Origin: Opisthocomus hoazin
Taxonomy: Eukaryota; Chordata; Aves; Opisthocomiformes; Opisthocomidae
Length of the DNA: 64,000 nucleotides
Direction of reading: 5' to 3'
Assembly (NCBI RefSeq): GCF_030867145.1
Contig: NC_134454.1
Coordinates: 70,352,308-70,416,307 of the forward strand
Shown: positions 1 through 13,400 of the stretch, piece after piece
Layout of the letters: every line of letters starts with the position of its first letter
Position numbering within the stretch: the first letter of the stretch is position 1
The notes under the pieces: generated by a model
What the model saw: the letters and a program-made list of their open reading frames with translations, nothing else
What the model was told of the DNA's origin: nothing
Databases searched by the model: none
Made by a program: the position numbers and the translations under genes

Positions 1-3000
1 TTTAAAACATAAACTGATTACTAAAGATACACAAAAGATAGCAAACCACTAGGTTAACCTTTAAGTTCACAGCCCTGGAAAAAATACTGCTTAAGAGCCT
101 CAGTCAGGTGTCAGCCTGCACTGCTTTGGAGCAGATCCTCAGCATTGCAAAGTTGCTGCCATGCACCAAATCTGTTCACAGTACAACCAGCTCATCAGCC
201 TGGCTGGCCCTCCATCTTCTTGTAATGCTCCAGTCAGCTTTTCAACAGTGTCTGCTTCCGTTGAACTGTATGCTCTGCAGATGTGCTCCATTGCTCTGAA
301 CTCATTCCTTCAGCACAGTGGCACTGAGGCTTGCTGCACTCAGTGTCTTCTAAGATCTGTGTCCACTGTGTTCCACAGCATGTTTTTTAACATTATTGCT
401 TCCAGTTCCTCATGAATGCATGTGTGACTTGACATGTAGTGTGGCATTTAAGTAACTACAGCTCACTGTTATGAATGCAATGTACTGTTACAAATTTAAT
501 GTTCATGGAAGTCATTGTGGTATTTCCTTCCTACTGAGGCTCTCCTGCAAGTTTGTTCTTAAGTACAGAGACTATGCCTTCTGCCACTGAGTTGTGCCAA
601 AACTATTAGAGTATGTTTAGCACTTTCTGTTTTCATTTTGTTTGCCTGTTTTGTTTTGCAGCATTTTGATTTAGCAATTGTTGCTGCATCTGTAAACTCA
701 TACAAAATAAAGTTGCACAACAATAACTGAGCAGTAATTATTGGAACACTGACATTAAAATCACACCATGCATTTGTTACAGTATGAAAAATCTTGTTCT
801 CAAGTAGTGGATTCTTGTGTTTTCTGTTAGCAGAACAAAAATACATACAGTGTGTATATAAACACAGCCTGCACCTATACATTTAGCCCTTTAATTTGCT
901 CTCCAAATAAAAGCCCAAGGCTTTGATCACAGAATCGCAGAATGTAAGGGGTTGGAAGGGACCTCTGTGGGTCATCTAGTCCAACCCCTCTGCTGAAGCA
1001 GGGTCACCTACAGCAGGCTGCACAGGACCTTGTGCAGGCAGGTCTTGAATATCTCCAGAGAAGGAGAATCTACCACCTCCCTGGGCAGCCTGTTCCAGTG
1101 CTCTGTCACCCTCAAAGTGAAGAAGTTCTTCCTCATGTTCAGACGGAACTTCCTATGCTTCAGTTTGTGCCCATTACCCCTTGTCCTGTCACGAGGCACC
1201 ACTGAAAAGAGTCTGGCCCCATCCTCCTGGCACCCACCCTTGAGATATTTGTAAGCATTTATAAGGTCCCCACTCGGTCTTCTCTTCTTCAGGCTGAATA
1301 AGGCCAGCTCCCTCAGCCTCTCCTCGTAGGAGTGGTGCTCCAGTCCACTAATCATCTTTGTAGCCCTCCTCTGGACTCTTTCCAGTAGTTCCTTGTCTTT
1401 CTTGAACTGGGGAGCCTAGAACTAGGCGCAGTACTCCAAATGGGGCATCACTAGGGCAGAGTAGAGGGGGAGAATCCTTCGACCTGCTGGCCACACTCCT
1501 TTTAAAGCACCCCAGGATCCCATTGGCTTTTGTGGTAGCCAGGGCACACTGCCTGCTCATGGTCAACCTGTCGTCCACCAGCACACCCAGGTCCCTCTCC
1601 ACAGAGCTGCTCTCCAGCAGGTCCGCGCCAAGCCTGTACTGATGCATGGGGTTGTTCCTCCCCAGGTGCAGGACCCTAGTCTTGCCCTTGTTGAGCTTCA
1701 TCAGGTTCCTGGCAGCACAGCTTTCTGGTGTATCAGACACTTCTCTTGGTTTTTCTGTCATCAGCAAACTTGCTGAGGGTGCGCTCTGTCCCTTCAGGTC
1801 GTTGATGAAGAAGTTGAACAAGACCGGGCCCAGTGCTGGCCCCTGGGGGACACCACTAGCTACAGGCCTCCAACTAGTCACAGACCTCTCAGCTCTGCCA
1901 TTCAGCCAGTTCTCAGTCCACCTCAATGTCCACTCATCTAGCCCAATTCAAAAGATTTGGTGTTTGTCTCAGTAGCAAGATACCAAGATAGACGTGCATT
2001 TACCACTACTATATTCAGAAAGGTATACTTATATATTTCCATATGGTTTTATCCAAATGTTACATTTCTAGGTGTTAGTACTATAACTATCAAGTGAAGT
2101 TTCAACAGAATCCTTAAATGCAAAGAAACAAATGTGCAATTATGATGCTAAAGAGTAATACAAGCATTCTGGCAGTTTTGAAATCTTTTGGCAGTTGGCT
2201 TGCTACTTAATTCTTATCATGAAACATCTACTTTGTACTCAAAGTAGTGACAGTAGCCAAAGATCTTTATATCTAGCAGAGCAGGTTTGCTGCATAACTG
2301 TGTAGATTACAATTAGTGTGATTTCTGTGGGTTCTAGAATTAGTGTATCCCTGCCAAAGGGATTTGATTTTAAAAGCTTGTTTGGTTTCCTCCTGAATCG
2401 CTTGCTGATTTCTGACTTCAGAGAGAATTAAATGATATGGGGATTTTATGCCTTGTTTTTGCAGGAACTTGGTTATTATCAGTTAGAAACTCTTCTCTTC
2501 CAGTTCTAGGGTTGTGAGAAGCTACTTTAGCTTGGTCAAGTTTCCATTTCAGTTCTTCTTCGATAGCCTGCAAGACTGGCTTTGTTTCTGGCCTGCAACT
2601 GATCCTGCCCCATGTGGAGCCAGTGAATGGACTTTCTGGTTGTGTACTTGACACCCAGTAGGGAATCTATTCTTCCTTCAGACTACTACAAGTACTTTAT
2701 GGTATCTGTTTAGCTTCTAACTCAGCCTGATTGAGGATTTTTGGGTTTTTTTCTTAATGTGCATTAAGCTTTCCTGCTTGCACTCTTCCTGGTCTTCTTT
2801 CTGTAATAGCCTGTCTGTTGCTTAGTGCATCCCAAGGCACCGTCTTCTTAAGCAGTCTATTTAGTACACCATTTCAGTCGTAAACAGAGTTAAATCAATA
2901 CAGGTTTCATTGTCTAAACACCGCTTTGTGCTTGGAACTTGACTGGATCAGAAATCCTTCCTCATCTACTCTAATTGAGTTCCCAGTAATGAGTTTTGAT

Positions 3001-4365
3001 TGAATTTGCATGTCATCTTATATTGGAGAAATAAGGAAAATATTGTAGTATATATGCTACTTGTTTAAACAAAATGGAATTTATGTGCACATAATGGCAT
3101 TGCTTCAGCTCAACGCAAAATTTACTTTCTCTGGGGAAGATACTCTAAACTGTTATTTTAATATTCTAGTCACTTCTTTTCAGCTCCTAATGACAGTATT
3201 GGTTTGTGTTCTGTGGTGACTGTCTCAGTCTGAGCAAAGCGAATACCAGGACTGCCTGCCTATTTAGACTGCGTTCCTGTTCTGCTTCAGTGACTGGCTT
3301 TGCAAAGATACTGCTGTTGTCTTATTTTAGCCTCAGAACAAAGGTGTTATGGTAGGAAACAGACATGAGGCAGATCATGTTGCATTCATGAACTATATTA
3401 GGCAAGATGTACAATTGCTTCTGTTTCATGTGAATCAAATCCGGGTACTCAAAAGAGATTGTTAAGAAAGAGCTCACTTTGCCTTAATTCCCTTCTGCTT
3501 CCCTCCTGATGTAAAGTACAAGAGACAAGATGTACACTGTAGACTCGATGCTGTGTTTTGGAGGTAAAACAGTCAGGATCTCATAATTACTAATATAAAA
3601 AATGCAATAAAAGAATTCCCAGAGAAAGTACAGTCTAGCAAGATTATAAATGTAAATGCGTTTTAAGATCATCTTTCTATTAGGGCTAAGACCCTCACAA
3701 AGGATTGACCACTTTTTATTGCTTTATGCACTCTTAACAGATTGATTTGTTCTACTTTTAAGATAGATTTGCAGTGGAAATACCGCTTGAATTTTTTACA
3801 GTACTGAAGCCGGAAAGTATTGTACAAAAGTATTGCAGTTCTGTTACCCTTTCTAGCATAAAGGATATAGAAAATTTAGGGAATTCAGGCAGTAGAGATT
3901 TCTCTCCTCGTTAACTTCTCTGCACTTGCCTTTTTTGGGTGACTTGATATTGAGGGGTAGGGAGTGTGTTGCAGCTGCAGACCATGGCGAGGTTTGCAGT
4001 GCAGAGATGTGCAGGGCTCTGCCTCTGGATACAGGCTGCACGGTGTAGGTTTGGTCATACCTCACTCAGCACTGTCATCTTCAGCCCATTCTTGCAGATG
4101 ATCAGCATGGTGACTCTTGGTTATTTTAGTACTGTACAGTTAGAGCACAACTACTGTTTTGCACATCCCTTCTGGAAATCTTGCCATGCAGGTGTTCCAC
4201 TTAATATACCAAACATTATTTTCTTCGGGGGACTAAGGAAACACTTTCTGTGTATGCTTTTATTAAAAAAAAAAGGGGGGAGGAAGCATCTAATGATAGT
4301 CAAAGAATGAATTCAACAGATTAAGTAAAAATATTTCTACTGTTAAGCATTGTTTCTCTCATCAG
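1..4365 (+). other. IL6ST: IL6ST intron, partial (upstream exons lie outside the window)
   Basis: This stretch ends at a splice acceptor (AG at 4364-4365) that opens the first recognisable IL6ST exon. I looked for the preceding gp130 cytokine-binding exon, which should carry the WSxWS-type motif, and found nothing like it on the plus strand, so the whole stretch is best read as one long intron. It is AT-rich and contains one antisense CR1 (927-1945). The other open frames are short and unlike any protein I recognise. Confidence 0.75.
927..1945 (-). mobile_element. CR1 LINE fragment, antisense, 5'-truncated
   Basis: The plus strand begins with the reverse complement of the CR1 3' terminus (TCACAGAATCGCAGAATG, then GGTTGGAAGGGACCTCTGTG), so the element reads right to left and keeps its 3' end. 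Its 5' end, near 1945, encodes a piece of the ORF2 reverse transcriptase on the minus strand (1348-1926) with the motif GVPQGPALGPVLFNFFINDL. Downstream, the frame at 1008-1355 carries the usual CR1 C-terminal region ([33 protein letters not shown]). Frameshifts separate these pieces, so the copy is dead. 5' truncation is typical of LINE insertion. Confidence 0.93.
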
Positions 4366-4448
4366 AACCATCTAAAGGACCGCCCATATGGAGAATCATT
4401 GATGCATCTCACTCACCAGCTTCCTGGACTGTGCATCTGATGTGGAAG
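4366..4448 (+). CDS. IL6ST: IL6ST exon: start of the fibronectin III domain D4
   Basis: The exon is bounded by ATCAG and GTAAAG. It starts with two bases of a split codon and then reads PSKGPPIWRIIDASHS and HLMWK. This matches the linker and first strand after the cytokine-binding module of gp130 (PSKAPSFW... in the human protein). It ends in phase 0. Confidence 0.93.
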
Positions 4449-7400
4449 GTAAAGCAACATGAAAAACTGCAGGAATTGAGCATGCTTTAAAAACATGAGG
4501 TTTCAAGTGACAGAATTTCCTCGACAAACTTGAATAGATAGCTTGGATAGTGTAGGTTTTATTGATACAAGAAGTGACCTCAGTATTCTTATTGTAATAA
4601 TTAGTTATGAAAAATTAAAAGTACAGATGCAAAGGCCGTCAGTTAACTGATACAGGTCTGTGAGCCAGAGTATACAGAATCCACTTTTGGATTCCTGACT
4701 CACTGTGCCTAAGCAGTCTGTGGAATTGGAAACTTTTTGCTTGAACAAGGTAAACCTTCATGTTATGCCTTCTGCTGTATCCTAAAACACTCACAGCACT
4801 ATCTGGACAGGGATACTCCAGCTGCAAAATCCATTAAGCTTAGAGATATCCAAACTTATTAAATACAAAATTGCATGTTTGCATGCAGTAGTCAGCTGTG
4901 TCTAGTTGGCTGATTAGCCCAAAGGTGGGAAAGTGAATGCAGTAATGGTCAGTCCCCATCTCCTGCTCTCTTTTGGTCTGTGAACTTTGTCACATTTGAT
5001 CTAGCTGTCTTTTTATTATTACTTTTTCCTTATTACTACATGGCGTGTGAGAAGTTACATGTATATGGATGTGGCATCATTTTCTGGTGTAACTCATGTG
5101 CGATGTTCCACTTCTGGCAGTATTTAGCTTAGAATTGGAAAACTGGTGCTACTTTGCAGTGTCAACAGTTTTCTTGTAAGTTATCTGAAAACTTACGCAG
5201 TTACACAGTATTTTTCTGTGTGACTAGATAACACAGAAACAAGTATTTTTCCATGTGTAATAAGAGAAAACTGCTCGGGTTGTTTTGTGTTTGGGTTCAA
5301 CACAGCTTAAGATGTGAGATTCCTTTTATGTCATTGTGTTGTAAAGTCACATAAAATGCAGGTTTTATCAACACAAGTTCTGCAATGTTTACAGAATAGT
5401 TTTTATTGAACTACTAGGTAGGATTGTGAGCCAAGCAAAAGAGGATTTAAAGCAGAAATAATTCTGAAGGTTACTGCTTTACAGAAATGAATGCAGATTA
5501 TTTGTGCTTTCCTTAAGTAGGCAGCTATTTCATCTGTGTAACTTGTCTTGCTCTTAGATTTTTAAATTATGCATCAAAGACAGTAAAGGTTAAGTCACGT
5601 TTGTTCAGTGTCAGTCTAATCCAAGATGTGTTTCTGACAGTCATTGGAGCCGTTTGAAGCCAATGGAGTAATCTTGCAGTATGAAGTGACTGTCAGAGCT
5701 AAATCGTCTCTCTCCAGTCCACCAGAGAAATACAATGTTAATACCACCAACCTTACATTAAAGCTGCCAAATGGAACTTATGAAGTGACTCTGATTGCGC
5801 TTAACAGAGTCGGGGCATCCCCTCCATCAGTTTTACTTATCCCAGCAAGTAATTTGAAAGGTTAGTGTCCTAGTCCTAATGTCTCTTTCAAATGCATCTG
5901 CATGGCTTTTATTACAAGAAATCTTCAGTGTTGTAAAATGATACCTTTCACATGGACACATCATGAAAGTGTATTGAATATATCTACAGTCTTGCACCTT
6001 ACAATTGTGTTGCCATTTGTATACTAGGGAATGTGTGGAATTAGGTACTCACAGGTTCATAAGCTATATGTGCTATTTTGCTGTTCTTTTTGATACTTAG
6101 AGCTACTGTGCACTATATTCCCTGCTGCTTCTTTTCTTACCATAGCAGGCATTTTTCGTTTTCTTTTTAAAAAATGAAAGGGTTAGGGAAGAAAGCATCC
6201 TTTACTTCATTTCTTCTCTAGTCCCGGTCTCGCTCTCCTACATTTTCAGTATCTTATCTGGTTGCTTTGTCATCTGCTTCCACTGTTTCCCTGCTCTTCT
6301 TGTTCCTTTTTATTATGTTCCTTGCATTGCGCAGTAGTAGTAACTACAAAGTGGTTTCTCCTTACTTCCACCCTCCTCTTAGACAATCCAAGCAGAAAAT
6401 AAGTATATGGACAGATGCTGCTTTTAGTGTAAAAATCAAGGGAGAGCCACAGGTTCTAAAACTAGTAGATGAACTAATTAAGGGTATGTTTTAGAGTAGC
6501 ATTGCAGCCATAAGTACTTGGTAAGGTACATGAATACGACGATTAGAATGACAATTTAGAAGTGTCTCAAGGTTTCGTTTGTTTCTGAAATAGACCCTTT
6601 CTTTTGGGTGAAACATAGTATCTCCCTACTGTGCAATGAGGTTACTTGCTGTGTTTGAGAACAGAGATGCTGACTTTAATTTCTAGTTTTTAAATAGCCT
6701 AACGCTGCTTGTTTTAGATCTCTTGATACAAAGATTCAGATGTAAGCTTCCAAATTTCAGAAAATGACTTTTACATTTACTTAGGTTCTGTCAAAGTGTC
6801 GCCATTACAGTAACCCAAAAGTAACCACATTTGCCAAAATAGCTATTATTATGAATATCTAGTGGAAGAACTGCCAATATTTATCACTTTTCTGTTTTCT
6901 TTCATCACAGCTCCTGTGAAGAATCTTAGAACACTACCTAAAGATGGCAAGTTGTGGGTCGGGTGGACTGCTCCTAACAGTTATGTTCTGAAATATGTGA
7001 TCGAATGGTGTCTGGTGTCCAACAGCTCACACTGCATCATGGAGTGGCAGAACGAACCAGGAAATGTTCAAGGAACATACTTAAAAGGTATTTAGCTCAT
7101 AAGTCTACAAATACTGTGTAGAACACTCTAAGAACCTGGTAAGTATCCTCAAAGTGAGGAACATCCTCATGCTGACTAGAATTTCATTGTAGGACAGAAA
7201 CTTGGGATAATCCTGAGGGCTTCTCTTAGTTTGAGTGTGGAAGTATCTGTGTATTTTTGTCAAATATAAAACTATCTGTCTTGCATTTTGAAATTTGTAT
7301 TATGTAACAGCAAGGAGTTTATCTGCATTTTGGTTTTAGTCTTCTCATTCTCGGAAACCATCAAAATAATGAACAGGCTGAGTTCCTTCAAAGTCAAATT

Positions 7401-10400
7401 CTCCAATCCCTTTTTCAGTTCAAACAATGAAACTTGATCAGTTTTACAGTTCTTTTCAGACTATGATCAGTAGCTCAAATCAATAATTTTGGGGTTCAGT
7501 GCTGTAGACAGATAAAGACTTTTTATTTAAAAGAGATTAGGAAAAAAAACAGGCTTCTGTGGAGTCTGTTTATTATTTTTAACATTTGAATGTGAACCAT
7601 TATATTGTTCCTTTAGTTAATATATTGGAGCAGTATGTCAATAAGCTCTAGAAAAAAAAGTCAGCTGCATTACATACAAGTGCATCTAATAAAACAACCA
7701 AAACCCAGAACTCTGTATCTGAAGTAAGTAAGAAGGTTGGTGAGGAATTTGGCTGTGAAACAACACATTTTGAATTCCTTTTATTAGGCGATATAAAGCC
7801 GTTCAAGTGTTACCTGATAACCGTGTACCCGCTATATGCTGATGGTCAGGGAAGTGGACAGTCTGTGAAGGCTTACCTTCAGCAGGATCGTAAGTACAAA
7901 AGAGTAATCCAGGAGCACATAAAATTACTTTCTTGACTAAAAATAATGAGGCCTTTGCTTTAATGTGGACTATGTAATGAAACATCGCCCTACACCTGAG
8001 GGTCATCTGACATAATCGATCTTTTCCCTTCTATTAACATCCATTGTGCTTATTTACAGTATTTAGGGTTAAGAGATGTCTGTGGCTGACTCTATCTCTT
8101 TGTCCAACCTTTGTCAGATAATTTGGTATGAGTTTATTATTTTACTAGCATAGTAATATTTCTGTGCTGATTATTTTGAATTTCAAGTATGAAGCCAAAA
8201 CTAATTAATTCAGTTGAAGATTTCATGTGATCTGCTGATTATTGTTTTTTGTGTCTTTTTTTCCTGGAGGTTTCTCTTTTCAATTATCTTTGGAGTTGCT
8301 GTGTTGTCTGAAAGTAATGCTTTGCAGATGACTTAGTCCAACTATTCCGTTGAAGTTTTTGTGCAGTAGCAATTCAGTGCTCATTAATACACTGCTGCTG
8401 AGGGTGTGAGGATGCCCGACAGAAATTAATCTTCATCTCCCATTACAGGTCCTTCAAAAGGACCAACTGTTCAGACAAAAAAAGTAGGAAAAGCTGAAGC
8501 TGTTTTGACATGGAACCATCTCCCAGTGGATGAACAAAATGGATTTATCAGAAGTTATACCATACTTTACAAAACTATTGATGGAAATGAAACAGGTAAC
8601 AGAAAGCAGAGAAGTGCTTTGTGACATTGAAGTATTCCATCTGTCTTCGTCCTAATACGTGTTCCTGAAAAACAAACTACAGAATTGAGTGTGGCCGACG
8701 GTCTGCTTTGATGACATAAAGCTGATGTCTGAGGCGTAGCCCCCTCCATACCAAACAGAAAGTCCCTGATAAAGAATATGGAACGGTCAGTCTGTGTATA
8801 ACAGGGTACTGAGTTTAGTTTCTGAAAGCTGATTTGCAGGTATTGTGCTCCTATCTTTCTGTCTAAATGGAGGATGAGATGTTGGTATAGCAGGATGAAG
8901 CTAGACCATTCAAGATGTAAACGAGTTGACTGTATTTAACTATTGTAAAGCCTTAAATAAAAAAGGGGGGATTTTTAATCCTCCTGGAGCTCTAGATCAG
9001 TGTATTACTGACATAAAACACCTTGTCTGAAGTGCATTTTAGTTCTCAGTAGTGTGTATGGCCTGCAGGCTTAAGACAGGGAGCTAGCACTATCAGAAGT
9101 TTTTCTTTTTTAGATTTCCTTAAATTAGAAGGGCCAATTGCTTGTGCCTACCCTACTTCTTGTTATTTCTAGTTAACCATGTTTCTTCTAGTTAGTAACT
9201 AGCTATCTCTAGTTAACCATGTATTCTGCTTATTAAAGATATTTAAGCCTTAACTTTACTACTAGTTTAGTTTGTAGCTACATTCTTGGGGGGATGGGGG
9301 GGGATGCGGAAACCACAGAAAATTGACAAGTAAAATATCAACAAGAAAGAAACTAAATTCAAACCTTGAACAGAAACAAACGAATCTCAGTGTTTCTTGT
9401 ACAAGTTTGTAGTCTTTCTGTGCCTATTCTATTTTTCTTACAGCCATGCATTCTACTCAAACTGTCTCGTACATCTGAAGACACGATATCCTAATGCTAC
9501 TGCATTTGTGGTGATCTAATAAATTGTACAGAAAACCAGTATAATTTTTTTCCTCTCTTTAGCTGTGACAGTGGATCCTTCCAAGACAGAATATACGCTA
9601 TCTTCTCTAACCAGTGACACACTGTATACTGTGCGGATGATGGCGTACACAGACGAAGGAGGCAGGAGTGGTCCTGATTTTACATTTACTACACAAAAAT
9701 TTGGTAAGGAAGAGTGACACAATTAGTAGAAGCAGGAAATATGTTGCAGCAGTATAGCAAGGCTCTGTGCAAGATCTGATAGGAGGGGAATGTGATTGTA
9801 TTTAAAAGAAAATAAGTTTCAGTTGCAGTCATACTCACAAGGTGCATGACACCCAGGTAGCCTATCTAGTACTCAATCACAAAGAAGTGGTTCAGTGAGG
9901 ATTTCTTCTGACTCTACAGAGACAAGCTATACTCTGCAGATCTCCTCGCTGGCTCTCTTCTCTTGGGAAACATGCTGGGTTTGGATGTATTTTGTGTATA
10001 CTTCAGGTTATAGTATTCTTTTGTCCCAACTTTCCATGAGTCATGAGAATTTACTCAGTGCCCTTGTCTTCTCTTCTTGTGTCTGATGGCTTCTACGCTG
10101 GTCTTAAAGAGTCCAGTCTTTGTTTTACTGTGAAGGTAGGTTGGCCTTTATTATCCTGACACGGGTGTCCTGAGAAGCTGCAGAGGTGTGCTGGCATCTT
10201 GATCTGCTAATCTGCATGCCAGTCAGCACGTGCCATTCTTACAGTCCTTCTTCAGGTTCTGCATTCTCATTCATACCACTATTAAAGTTTGCTACAGTTC
10301 ACTTCAGAGACTCATTTTGAAGGTTTGCATTTATTGTATGTCCAGCGCTTCCTATTTGTAATGGCAAGGGCAACAACATTAACTGAACTTAGTTGTGGAA

Positions 10401-13400
10401 AGCACTTCTTAAGATTTAGCAGGTTTTTATATTCTTTTTTCTGTATAGCGTTGCTCTTCCCTCAGCATTCTGTGAGGTTTACTTAGGAATGTGTATAACA
10501 ATGAAGGGAATACAGAACGATAATGCAACCTTAAGTGTTTTCAGGAAGAGAATATTTTCATGTACAGAATAAACTGATGGATGACTAGTGATTTTGCTTA
10601 CATTACTTATTTGACCATGATGTTGTTATGACAGCCAGTAGGCCACTGAAACACCTGGACTGCAAATGAATTCACATAGATGTTACTGTCATATCTGTCC
10701 GAACTGTAAGATCACTTGCTCCATCAGTGTTACAGCTTCTAGAGCAACGTGTGGTTTTTATTGGTGCAATGCATTAGATTGTTAGGACAGAGCTTTTCAC
10801 ATTTCCACCAAAAGGCTCTTTTCATATGGTGAAAATGTTTTTCCGAAGGTGCAGCTTAAGACTGAGCCCTGCAGTTGTGTTCAGTTTCAGATTCTTGCTG
10901 TCCCTTTGGGAATGTATGCCGTGGCCGAGTTCCTTAAATGACAAAGTGGGCTGTAACTGCTTCTCTTCATTTCCTTCAGGGAAAGGAGAAATTGAAGCCA
11001 TAGTTGTACCTGTGTGTCTAGCGTTCCTGTTGATTGTGCTCCTTGGAGTTTTGTTTTGCTTCAACAAACGTGACTTGTAAGTATAAATGAAGTTTTTCTC
11101 TTATGCTTCTGATGTTTCTGGGCGTAACAGAGAGATGGCAGTAATTCAGTACAAACAAGTAAATATTCTGCAGTTAAATCAGAAAAAGAATGTAAAACAC
11201 ACATACATTGATTGGTGATAAACATTTTTGTGTTTTCCTTGGGAAATCAGGGCCTCTTCTGATAGTAATTTCTTACTGGCACATAAACCAAGTGTTCCAT
11301 GACTCAGTCCTGCAAGGAAATTCCTGCTTTTCTTGCTGGAATTGGTCAGGATTAAGTTTGTTAGTTTTCGTTCAGGATATATTGTCTGTGTTGTTTTCTT
11401 AGTCATCATGTGGGAGTGAAATGATGATTCTTAGTTTGTGAAGCACAGAAGAGCTGTTTGCTGGCTGTATTTGAGCTATTTAATTACAGCGTTAGCCTAT
11501 TTTAAGCTTTACAGGCGAAAAAATTAGGCGGACGTCTTATTTACCTACCTTGCATAACCTCAGTGAAACTCTGTGCCTATTCACTGTCTGCTGGGAAACA
11601 TCCTGAGTCCTGCTTGCTCTGCCCCAGAGCTCTTGTCTGCAGCTTTAGCTGAGGGCTTACTGCTGAAGCATTTTCCCTAGCAAGAAGTAGCGCCTCTCCG
11701 ATGTCCCCGGTTAACTATCTTTTCTTTCTAATTAAAAACAGCATTTTGTGCCCTTCTCCTTCTGACCTCCCTGATGCTCCTAAAATCAGTTCTTAACGGA
11801 CATCAGTTGAAAAGCCCATCTTGCAACGTTATTCATAGTTCTTGTACAGAGGTTTTGTTGTTGGAGCCTGTTCATAAAGAGCTGGATAGATCCATCAGTG
11901 TCAAAGTTAGTTTGGTTGGGGGCGATATATCTACAGAGATTTTTATTGTTAAATAACAGTTAACACATCCTTAAACTTAAGAGTTCAGAGTTACAAAAGA
12001 CCAAGCAAGTTTTTCTTCAAATATTTTCACTTTTTTTTTAGCTGTGAAGTTGACTTAGATTTTGATAGCTGTGATAGTCATGGTTATCTTAAAGAAGCAA
12101 CAGTGTATTTTCATACTGACATGCATCATAGACTTCACATAAATAATTGCTCTGTAGATTCTAGAGTGCTATAAATTTGAAAATCCCTCACTAACCATTA
12201 CTGTTTGTTGGTTTGCCTTATGTTCGGTGGCTACATCTAGTGTGTAGAGGAGCTGTAAGTGCAGTGCTGTGTTTTGCTAAGTACTACAGCTTCCTACAAA
12301 GCTGTAAGGAAGTGCAGGAAGCATTCCTATTTGGAAATAAATACTCTTGCAGAAATGCTGTGTAAGGGAGTAGTGGCCTGGATTATGCAGTACTTACTGT
12401 CAACATAGGACTTTAGGGAGTGCATCTTGTAATTTTGTTCTGGTTTTAATGCTTTACAGAATTAAAAAGCATATCTGGCCTATTGTCCCTGATCCATCCA
12501 AGAGTAACATTGCTCAGTGGTCTCCTCAAGTTCCAGCTAAGGTAATAACTCATCTTTTTGCATCCTGTATCTTCCTGGTCCACAAGGTTTCAAGTAAACT
12601 AACCAGTGGGAGTCTTATATCTTCTAGCACACATGGCTTTCAAGGAAAAAAAAAACTGGATGTTAAGTTTCACGACATTATGATACGATAGGGTTAGAAA
12701 ACTTTATTGCATTGATAGATTCAGCACTAGAAATACATGGCCCTTAGCACAAGTTCACAACATAGAGCAGGCTTTAACATTGTGAATTATATTGTTTACT
12801 AGTTGGAAGGGTGAAGTCCTACTTACTTTTCTTATTCATGGTTAAGTAAACAGAATCCATGATTCCCGTTCTTAAAACCCTGAAGTGACTTACTTGCACA
12901 GTTAAGTCATGAACGAGAGAGAAAGCTGTAATAGTTCCTCATGGGTGAGGAGATGGCAGCAAAATTTAGGCACCATGTGGTGTCAGTGACATAGCAAATT
13001 CCATCCAGTGAACTGTGGCTAACTTCTGTGAGGAAGTGCTGTGATGTTGAATACGTTATTGGAAGTAATGTATGTATGGCCTCAATATAGAATGTTCCTG
13101 TGTTGCACAGCAAATGGTTGTATGTTTACGGATCTTAAGAATAATTAAAACTGGAGTAAAGCTTGCACACCCACTATGGTTACAGAACAGCTGCATAATG
13201 AAGACTTTGCATTGGAAGCAAAAGTATGTCCTTCATTTTGTAACAGATACTTTGGAGATACTGCCAAACTTAGTAAGGAGAAAACTTACATGAAGGAAGT
13301 TGAAACAATTACAGAATAAAAATTCAGGTATTTAATGGGGTTCTTGGTTTTTAACATAACCTTCCTTTTAGGCAACATCCATCTCTTTCTTTCAGCATAA

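Noticed and set aside
1008-1926. Minus-strand reverse-transcriptase-like frame as a host gene
   Set aside because: It is part of a 5'-truncated, frameshifted CR1 LINE with a recognisable 3' terminus.
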